Shown here: positions 1 to 5,018 of the stretch, piece after piece
Position numbering within the stretch: position 1 is the first letter of the stretch
Layout: the number at the start of each line of letters is the position of its first letter
Assembly: GCA_903827075.1 (NCBI GenBank)
Contig: CAIKGX010000068.1
Span: 1 to 5,018 of the forward strand
Length of the DNA: 5,018 bases
Origin: an uncultured beta proteobacterium
GTDB taxonomy: Bacteria > Pseudomonadota > Gammaproteobacteria > Burkholderiales > Burkholderiaceae
Reading direction: 5' to 3'
Notes under the pieces: model-generated
Databases searched by the model: none
The model's input: the letters and a program-made list of their open reading frames with translations, nothing else
Told to the model about the DNA's origin: nothing
Position numbers and translations under genes: made by a program

Positions 1-428
1 AAGATATGTGCCATCTCCCCTATGAATTGCTTAGACTGCTCAAGGGGCAAAGTGGATGCAAACTCTAAAATGACAGATAAATGATCTGGCAACTCATTGG
101 CGCTAAGCTCCATCCCACCATCTTTATAGGTCTGTAATAAATCCACCATAGCCTGACCACGCTCTCGAGAGTCACCATGCACATGCTCAAAGAGATGTAA
201 AGATGTAGCTCTACCGCGATCAAAGCATTCGACATACTCCTCTTGAAGCTCATATAAATCGGTGGATTGAATATGCTCAGAAAAATCTAAAAGCCCAGAC
301 TTCACTTTCTTACTGAGCTTTGGAATTTCCTGTAAAGCTTGGGTAATTTCAGTTAAATGTGAAATGACCTCAGGCTCTGGGTACTGCAGCAAAGTTGATA
401 ATGCTCTTAGCGGTATGGAATGTTTCAT
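1..428 (-). CDS. narJ: Nitrate reductase assembly chaperone NarJ, 3'-truncated by the window edge
   Basis: Cytoplasmic system-specific chaperone of the NarJ/TorD family. In E. coli it binds apo-NarG, permits molybdenum cofactor and FS0 insertion and coordinates attachment of NarGH to NarI; it is not part of the final enzyme. I translated it by hand from the reverse complement: 142 codons plus two bases are open to base 1, about 60% of the usual length of roughly 230-240. The N-terminus reads MKHSIPLRALSTLLQYPEPE, typical of the family's opening helix. The diagnostic block FDRGRATSLHLFEHVHGDSR begins at residue 69, followed by ERGQAMVDLL and, near 111-117, NELPDHL; these closely match E. coli NarJ from memory. 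Two ATG codons are in tandem (431-429 and 428-426). I chose the second because GGAGAG directly abuts the first. The gap after the narH stop is 9 bases (6 for the first ATG), suggesting translational coupling. The C-terminal part is outside the window. Confidence 0.95.
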   Translation of the reverse strand, partial: MKHSIPLRALSTLLQYPEPEVISHLTEITQALQEIPKLSKKVKSGLLDFSEHIQSTDLYELQEEYVECFDRGRATSLHLFEHVHGDSRERGQAMVDLLQTYKDGGMELSANELPDHLSVILEFASTLPLEQSKQFIGEMAHI

Positions 429-431
429 CAT

Positions 432-437
432 CTCTCC
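432..437 (-). promoter_or_regulatory. Ribosome binding site of narJ
   Basis: The minus strand reads TAA-GGAGAG-ATG-ATG across the narH-narJ junction, so the whole gap is a Shine-Dalgarno sequence. It touches the first ATG (zero spacing) but leaves 5 bases between GGAG and the second ATG at 428. That favours the second ATG as the true start and suggests coupling of narJ translation to narH termination. Confidence 0.75.
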
Positions 438-1961
438 TTAGATCGCAGGCTTAATTGGAATAGTGCGGCGTTTAGTGCCACCAAATAAACTCGCTTCTGA
501 ATCACCATCAGAACAACCATTGCCAAAAGTAAAGCCGCAGCTACCCTTCATATCAAATGTATTTTCTGCATACTCTTTATGGGATGTAGGAATCACAAAG
601 CGATCTTCGTAATTGGCAATCGCCATAATCTGATACATATCTTCGACTTGATCTTCGGAAATTCCTGCCTGCTCTAGAGCGGCCATATTACGCGTACCAT
701 CCACATGCTTATCACGCTGCCATGCCCGCATTGCTAGCATCTTTTCAAGAGCAGAAATCACTGGAGCCTCATCACCTGCTGTCAACATATTAGCCAAATA
801 CTGAACTGGAATTCGTAGCTGCTTAACATCAGGAATGTGTCCGTTAATCCCTACAAATCCAGCCTCTACAGCGCCGGTAATAGGTGATAGAGGAGGAACA
901 TACCAAACCATAGGTAATGTTCTGTACTCAGGGTGCAGTGGCAATGCAATCTTCCAATCCATTGCCATCTTATACACAGGACTCTTCTTGGCAGACTCCA
1001 ACCACGATGCTGGAACACCATCAGCTAAGGCCTGTTTTTGGACCTCTGGATCATGAGGATCTAAGAAGACCTTTAACTGGGCTTCATAGAGGTCTTTTTC
1101 ATTTTCAACACTAGCTGCGTGCTCAATTTGATCGGCGTCATATAGCATCACGCCAAGGTAGCGAATACGGCCTACACATGTCTCAGAGCATACCGTTGGC
1201 TGACCCGCCTCAATACGGGGATAGCAAAAAATACACTTCTCTGCTTTGCCGCTTTTCCAGTTGTAGTAAATCTTTTTGTACGGACAGGCAGAGACACACA
1301 TACGCCAACCACGACATTTATCCTGATCAATTAGAACAATGCCATCCTCTTCGCGCTTATAAATCGAGCCAGATGGGCAAGATGCTACACAGGCTGGGTT
1401 TAGACAATGCTCGCAAAGTCGCGGCATATACATCATGAAGGTATTTTCAAATTGACCGTATACATCCTTTTGCATTTGGTCAAAGTTCGTATCCTTACTA
1501 CGCTTAGAGAATTCACCACCCAGAATTTCTTCCCAGTTTGGACCCCACTCAATCTTCTCCATACGTTTGCCCGTGATTAAACTTCTAGGGCGAGCAGTAG
1601 GGGTAGCTTTCGACTCTGGAGCATTTTGCAGATGCTCATAATCAAAAGTAAACGGCTCATAGTAGTCATCAATCTCAGGCAGGTTTGGATTGCCAAATAA
1701 ATTCATCCAAATTTTGGATCGTCCGCCCTGCTTTGGCTCAATCTTGCCATTGCTCTTACGTATCCAACCACCCTTCCACTTTTCTTGATCTTCCCAATTT
1801 TTGGGATAACCAATGCCAGGCTTTGTTTCTACATTATTAAACCAAGCGTATTCCATGCCCGGACGATTTGTCCAAACCTGTTTACAAGTAACAGAACAAG
1901 TGTGGCAACCAATACACTTATCGAGGTTTAAGACCATGCCTATTTGTGCGCGAATTTTCAT
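438..1961 (-). CDS. narH: Respiratory nitrate reductase beta subunit NarH
   Basis: Iron-sulfur electron-transfer subunit, passing electrons from the NarI haems to NarG on the cytoplasmic face of the membrane. Complete at 507 residues (E. coli NarH about 512), with no signal peptide or membrane segment. Four cysteine groups are visible: C16/C19/C22/C26 (CIGCHTCSVTC); C183/C186/C191/C195 (CEHCLNPACVASC); C216/W219/C222/C226 (CRGWRMCVSAC); and C243/C246/C258/C262 (KCIFC, CSETC). That is 15 Cys plus one Trp, the NarH signature for three [4Fe-4S] and one [3Fe-4S] cluster, with ligands shared between groups as in ferredoxin folds. The NarH-specific C-terminal domain follows at roughly 355-440, with conserved HPEYRTLPMVWYVPPLSPI and IPVQYLANMLTAGD stretches before and within it. 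The ATG at 1961 gives MKIRAQIGMVLNLDKC, matching the E. coli start (MKIRSQVGMVLNLDKC from memory), and has a GGAG upstream. It lies 15 bases after the narG stop, and its own stop nearly abuts narJ, so the three genes are probably cotranscribed. Confidence 0.98.
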   Translation of the reverse strand: MKIRAQIGMVLNLDKCIGCHTCSVTCKQVWTNRPGMEYAWFNNVETKPGIGYPKNWEDQEKWKGGWIRKSNGKIEPKQGGRSKIWMNLFGNPNLPEIDDYYEPFTFDYEHLQNAPESKATPTARPRSLITGKRMEKIEWGPNWEEILGGEFSKRSKDTNFDQMQKDVYGQFENTFMMYMPRLCEHCLNPACVASCPSGSIYKREEDGIVLIDQDKCRGWRMCVSACPYKKIYYNWKSGKAEKCIFCYPRIEAGQPTVCSETCVGRIRYLGVMLYDADQIEHAASVENEKDLYEAQLKVFLDPHDPEVQKQALADGVPASWLESAKKSPVYKMAMDWKIALPLHPEYRTLPMVWYVPPLSPITGAVEAGFVGINGHIPDVKQLRIPVQYLANMLTAGDEAPVISALEKMLAMRAWQRDKHVDGTRNMAALEQAGISEDQVEDMYQIMAIANYEDRFVIPTSHKEYAENTFDMKGSCGFTFGNGCSDGDSEASLFGGTKRRTIPIKPAI

Positions 1962-1971
1962 CTTTATTCTT

Positions 1972-1975
1972 CTCC
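1972..1975 (-). promoter_or_regulatory. Ribosome binding site of narH
   Basis: The 15-base narG-narH gap reads CGGAGAAGAATAAAG on the minus strand. GGAG at 1975-1972 is the best Shine-Dalgarno match and lies 10 bases before the ATG at 1961, a little longer than ideal. It supports this narH start. The site falls immediately after the narG stop, so ribosomes finishing narG would reach it directly. Confidence 0.7.
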
Positions 1976-1976
1976 G

Positions 1977-4900
1977 TTACGCTTGAACTGTGTTGGCGTT
2001 TTCACTATCTAGCCAATCAATATTTCGCATCTTCCGAACAGTTACAAACTCATCACGGTTAGTTCCAATCGTGCCGTAATAATTAAATCCATAACTTAAC
2101 TGCGCATAACCGCCAATCATGTGCGTTGGTTTGAGGACAATTCTCGTCACAGAGTTATGAATACCGCCGCGTATACCCGTAATTTCAGATCCTGGGGTAT
2201 TGATGATCTTCTCCTGCGCGTGATACATCATGACCATTCCAGGATTGACCCGCTGACTTACCACTGCTCGAGCAGCAATTGCGCCATTGGTATTAAATAA
2301 CTCAACCCAATCGTTATCTACAATTCCTGCTTTAGTAGCATCATCTTCACTTAACCAAACTACTGGACCACCCCGATTTAAGGTCAACATCATGAGGTTG
2401 TCACTATAAGTTGAATGAATACCCCACTTTTGATGGGGCGTAATAAAATTAAGCACAATCTCCGTATTCCCATTAGGCTTAATACCGCGGATTTCATTAA
2501 TGGTTTTAAGATCTACTGGTGGTCTGTAAGAGACAAATCCCTCACCAAATGCTCGCATCCACTTATGGTCTTGATAGAACTGTTGACGGCCTGTCAATGT
2601 TCTCCAAGGAATATATTCGTGGACATTGGTATAGCCAGCGTTATAGGAAACTTTTTCACTCTCCAAACCAGACCAGGTAGGTGAACTAATGATTTTTCTA
2701 GGTTGCGCTTGAATGTCCCGGAAACGAATCTTTTCATCTTCACGATGCAAAGCCAAATGGGCATGCTCAAGACCAGTAATCTTAGATAAAGCATCCCATG
2801 CCTTAACCGCCACATGACCATTGGTTTCTGGAGCAAGCATGAGTACGACCTCGGCGGCATCAATATCGGTAGATATTTTTGCCATACCCTTCATTTCACC
2901 ATGCTCAACTCGGCCATTAAGCTGACGTAACTGCTCAACTTCATCCTTGGTATCCCAAGCAATTCCTTTGCCGCCATTGCCTATCTTGTCCATCAATGGG
3001 CCAAGTGCCGTAAAACGGTTATAAGTATTGGGGTAATCGCGCTCAACTACTGCAATCTGTGGAGCCGTTTTACCAGGAATTAGATCGCATTCACCCTTCT
3101 TCCACTCTTGCACATCAAATGCTTGCGCCAATTCAGCTGGTGTATCGTGCATCAACGGCGTCATCACAATTTCTTTTTCGACTCCGAGATGACCAATGCA
3201 TACCTCTGAGAATTTCTTGGCAAATCCCTTGTAAATATCCCAATCACTGCGAGCTTCCCATGCAGGATCGACCGCTGTTGATAAAGGGTGGATAAATGGA
3301 TGCATATCACTAGTATTCAAATCATTCTTCTCATACCAAGTTGCCGTTGGGAGAACAATGTCAGAGTACAAACAAGTGGTGCTCATCCGAAAATCTAGCG
3401 TTACTAATAGGTCTAATTTTCCTTCAGGAGCTTTCTCATGCCATTCCACTTCGGATGGCCTTGCTTCATCTGTACCTAAGTCTTTACCCTGAACGCCATT
3501 GCTAGTACCTAATAGATGTTTGAGAAAGTACTCATGGCCTTTACCTGAGGATCCCAGTAAATTGGATCTCCAAACAAACATATTGCGTGGCCAGTTATTA
3601 GGGTGATCTGGATCCTCGCAACTCATTTTTAAAGAGCCAGATTTCAAGCTATCAACCACATACTGTTTTGGATCTTTTCCAGCAGCAATCGCTTCTTTCA
3701 CCACCTCAATCGGATTGGTCTTTAGCTGTGGTGCTGATGGCAACCAACCCATGCGCTCAGCACGGACGTTGTAATCAATCATGCTGCCTTGATAATCCTC
3801 TTTATTCGCTAATGGAGATAGAACCTCTTCCATTCCCAACTTTTCATAACGCCATTGATCCGTATGAGCATAGAAAAAGCTAGTCGAATTTTGTTGACGT
3901 GGGGGACGTATCCAATCAAGCGCAAATGCCAATGGGGTCCAGCCAGTTTGTGGGCGCAGTTTTTCTTGTCCAACATAGTGAGCCCAACCACCGCCGCTTT
4001 GACCGATACAGCCACACAACATCAACATATTGATAATGCCGCGGTAATTCATATCGCAGTGGTACCAGTGATTCATTGCAGCGCCAATGATGATCATCGA
4101 CTTGCCCTTGGTTTTCTCTGCGTTTTCAGCAAATTGACGGGCTACTGCAATCACCTGCTCGCGCTTCACACCCGTTATTGATTCTTGCCATGCTGGGGTG
4201 TAAGGGACATTGTCATCATAAGATTTTGCGCACTCACCACCAAGCCCCCGATCAATGCCATAATTTCCAGCAAGTAAATCAAAGACGGTAGCAACAAATA
4301 CCTCTTTCGTGCCCTCACCTTCAACCAATGTCATCTTTTTGGCTGGGATATTCTGCACCAATACATCATTTTGTTTATTAGCTTCAAAATATGGAGTATC
4401 AATACCGCCAAAGTAAGGAAATCCTACTGGAACCACTTCATGTAAGAGCTGATCATCCATTAAGGACAATTTCAAATTCACATCGTTACCATAGCGAGCT
4501 TCTTTGGCTTCTAGATTCCATTTACCTTGATCTTTGCGACCTTCAGGCCCCCATCTAAATCCAATGGATCCATTAGGAACTACGGGCTTACCAGCCGTAT
4601 CAAATGCGACTGTCTTCCATTCCGCGCCATTGGTTTGACCAAGTCCGCCTTCAAAATCACTAGAACGGGCATACCTACCGGGAACTAATACCGCTCTGCC
4701 ATCTTCGAGAATTTTTTCCTCGAGTAGAACTAAATTGGGCATATCTGTATAACGACGCACATAGTCATCAAAATATTCAGTACGCTTAGTGAAATAGAAC
4801 TCTTTCAAGATCACATGGCCCATCGCCATTGCTATAGCAGCATCGGTACCCTGCTTTGGATGCATCCAGATATCTGCCAATTTAGAAACTTCGGCATAGT

Positions 4901-5018
4901 CAGGTGTGATGGCAACCGTCTTGGCGCCTTTGTATCTCACTTCTGTAAAGAAATGTGCATCAGGCGTACGTGTTTGAGGAACATTAGATCCCCAAGCAAT
5001 GATGAATGTCGAGTTATA
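1977..5018 (-). CDS. narG: Respiratory nitrate reductase alpha subunit NarG, 5'-truncated by the window edge
   Basis: Catalytic subunit of the membrane-bound nitrate reductase; reduces nitrate to nitrite at a bis-MGD molybdenum centre, facing the cytoplasm and bound to NarH and NarI. The frame is open to base 5018 and gives 1013 residues plus a TAA stop at 1979-1977. E. coli NarG has about 1247, so roughly 230 N-terminal residues are missing. By recalled alignment, residue 1 matches about E. coli residue 230. The His/Cys-ligated FS0 [4Fe-4S] cluster and the Mo-ligand Asp (Asp222 in E. coli) therefore lie just outside. Visible family motifs (fragment numbering) include IIAWGSNVPQTRTPDAHFF near 6-24, NGSIGFRWG near 149-157, GQSGGGWAHYVGQEKLRPQ near 339-357 and LYSDIVLPTATWYEK near 550-564. 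The C-terminal molybdopterin-dinucleotide-binding domain spans about 855-975, with HQKWGIHSTYSDN and GGIHNSVTRI. No frameshift or internal stop is seen. The identification is essentially certain; NxrA-type nitrite oxidoreductases are related, but the close match to E. coli NarG favours a reductase. Confidence 0.98.
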   Translation of the reverse strand, partial: YNSTFIIAWGSNVPQTRTPDAHFFTEVRYKGAKTVAITPDYAEVSKLADIWMHPKQGTDAAIAMAMGHVILKEFYFTKRTEYFDDYVRRYTDMPNLVLLEEKILEDGRAVLVPGRYARSSDFEGGLGQTNGAEWKTVAFDTAGKPVVPNGSIGFRWGPEGRKDQGKWNLEAKEARYGNDVNLKLSLMDDQLLHEVVPVGFPYFGGIDTPYFEANKQNDVLVQNIPAKKMTLVEGEGTKEVFVATVFDLLAGNYGIDRGLGGECAKSYDDNVPYTPAWQESITGVKREQVIAVARQFAENAEKTKGKSMIIIGAAMNHWYHCDMNYRGIINMLMLCGCIGQSGGGWAHYVGQEKLRPQTGWTPLAFALDWIRPPRQQNSTSFFYAHTDQWRYEKLGMEEVLSPLANKEDYQGSMIDYNVRAERMGWLPSAPQLKTNPIEVVKEAIAAGKDPKQYVVDSLKSGSLKMSCEDPDHPNNWPRNMFVWRSNLLGSSGKGHEYFLKHLLGTSNGVQGKDLGTDEARPSEVEWHEKAPEGKLDLLVTLDFRMSTTCLYSDIVLPTATWYEKNDLNTSDMHPFIHPLSTAVDPAWEARSDWDIYKGFAKKFSEVCIGHLGVEKEIVMTPLMHDTPAELAQAFDVQEWKKGECDLIPGKTAPQIAVVERDYPNTYNRFTALGPLMDKIGNGGKGIAWDTKDEVEQLRQLNGRVEHGEMKGMAKISTDIDAAEVVLMLAPETNGHVAVKAWDALSKITGLEHAHLALHREDEKIRFRDIQAQPRKIISSPTWSGLESEKVSYNAGYTNVHEYIPWRTLTGRQQFYQDHKWMRAFGEGFVSYRPPVDLKTINEIRGIKPNGNTEIVLNFITPHQKWGIHSTYSDNLMMLTLNRGGPVVWLSEDDATKAGIVDNDWVELFNTNGAIAARAVVSQRVNPGMVMMYHAQEKIINTPGSEITGIRGGIHNSVTRIVLKPTHMIGGYAQLSYGFNYYGTIGTNRDEFVTVRKMRNIDWLDSENANTVQA

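Noticed and set aside
65..253. Minus-strand 62-codon ORF inside the narJ region
   Set aside because: The overlapping frame encodes the diagnostic NarJ block (FDRGRATSLHLFEHVHG), so this ORF is a shadow of narJ.
2594..2863. Minus-strand 89-codon ORF in a second frame within narG
   Set aside because: The narG frame here encodes highly conserved sequence (for example EDEKIRFRDIQAQPRKI), so the alternative frame is incidental. There is no sign of a frameshift.
3855..4181. Plus-strand ORF of 108 codons antisense to narG
   Set aside because: It lies wholly inside the conserved narG frame, resembles no family I recognise and has no separate gene context. It is a shadow ORF, as are the other shorter plus-strand ORFs across the window.
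438..5018. Alternative identity as a nitrite oxidoreductase (NxrAB), periplasmic NapA or a formate dehydrogenase
   Set aside because: NarG and NarH motifs match the E. coli NarGH type closely throughout, with a NarJ gene directly downstream. NapA and formate dehydrogenases have a different length and Mo-ligand context and lack a NarH of this type. Nitrobacter-type Nxr is related and cannot be excluded by motif alone, but is less likely.
1..5018. Hidden accessory system: CRISPR, toxin-antitoxin, insertion sequence, riboswitch, tRNA or integration site
   Set aside because: The window is almost completely filled by three conserved housekeeping-type respiratory genes with gaps of 15 bases or fewer. 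I saw no repeat arrays, terminal inverted repeats or structured RNA signatures by eye.

Overview
The window is a stretch of one conserved bacterial operon, read entirely on the minus strand: narG (3' part), narH (complete) and narJ (5' part). These encode the membrane-bound respiratory nitrate reductase (NarGHI type) and its assembly chaperone. In transcription order, narG enters from the right edge (5018) and ends at 1977. narH runs from 1961 to 438 after a 15-base gap, and narJ starts at about 428 and runs off the left edge at base 1. Essentially every base is coding. The only non-coding DNA is the two short intergenic gaps, each holding a Shine-Dalgarno-like sequence, so no promoter, terminator, RNA gene, repeat array or mobile element can be supported.

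Together the genes form one machine. NarG is the molybdenum (bis-MGD) catalytic subunit that reduces nitrate to nitrite on the cytoplasmic side. NarH carries the iron-sulfur relay that feeds it electrons. NarJ is the dedicated chaperone for cofactor insertion and assembly. The quinol-oxidising membrane subunit, narI, is not in the window; the usual operon order would place it to the left of narJ. The start of narG, possibly preceded by nitrate/nitrite transporter genes, would lie to the right.

Organism: the proteins are very close to the proteobacterial (Escherichia/Pseudomonas/Burkholderiales type) NarGHJ family as recalled from memory. Base composition looks moderate to low (roughly mid-40s % G+C by eye). 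This fits a facultatively anaerobic or denitrifying beta- or gammaproteobacterium. A low-GC Burkholderiales such as Polynucleobacter is one possibility, but this is a guess and the window does not settle it.

I looked for an undescribed system on both strands and did not find one. The alternative-frame ORFs are all shadows of narG, narH or narJ. The findings below are modest points about gene boundaries and a few residues.
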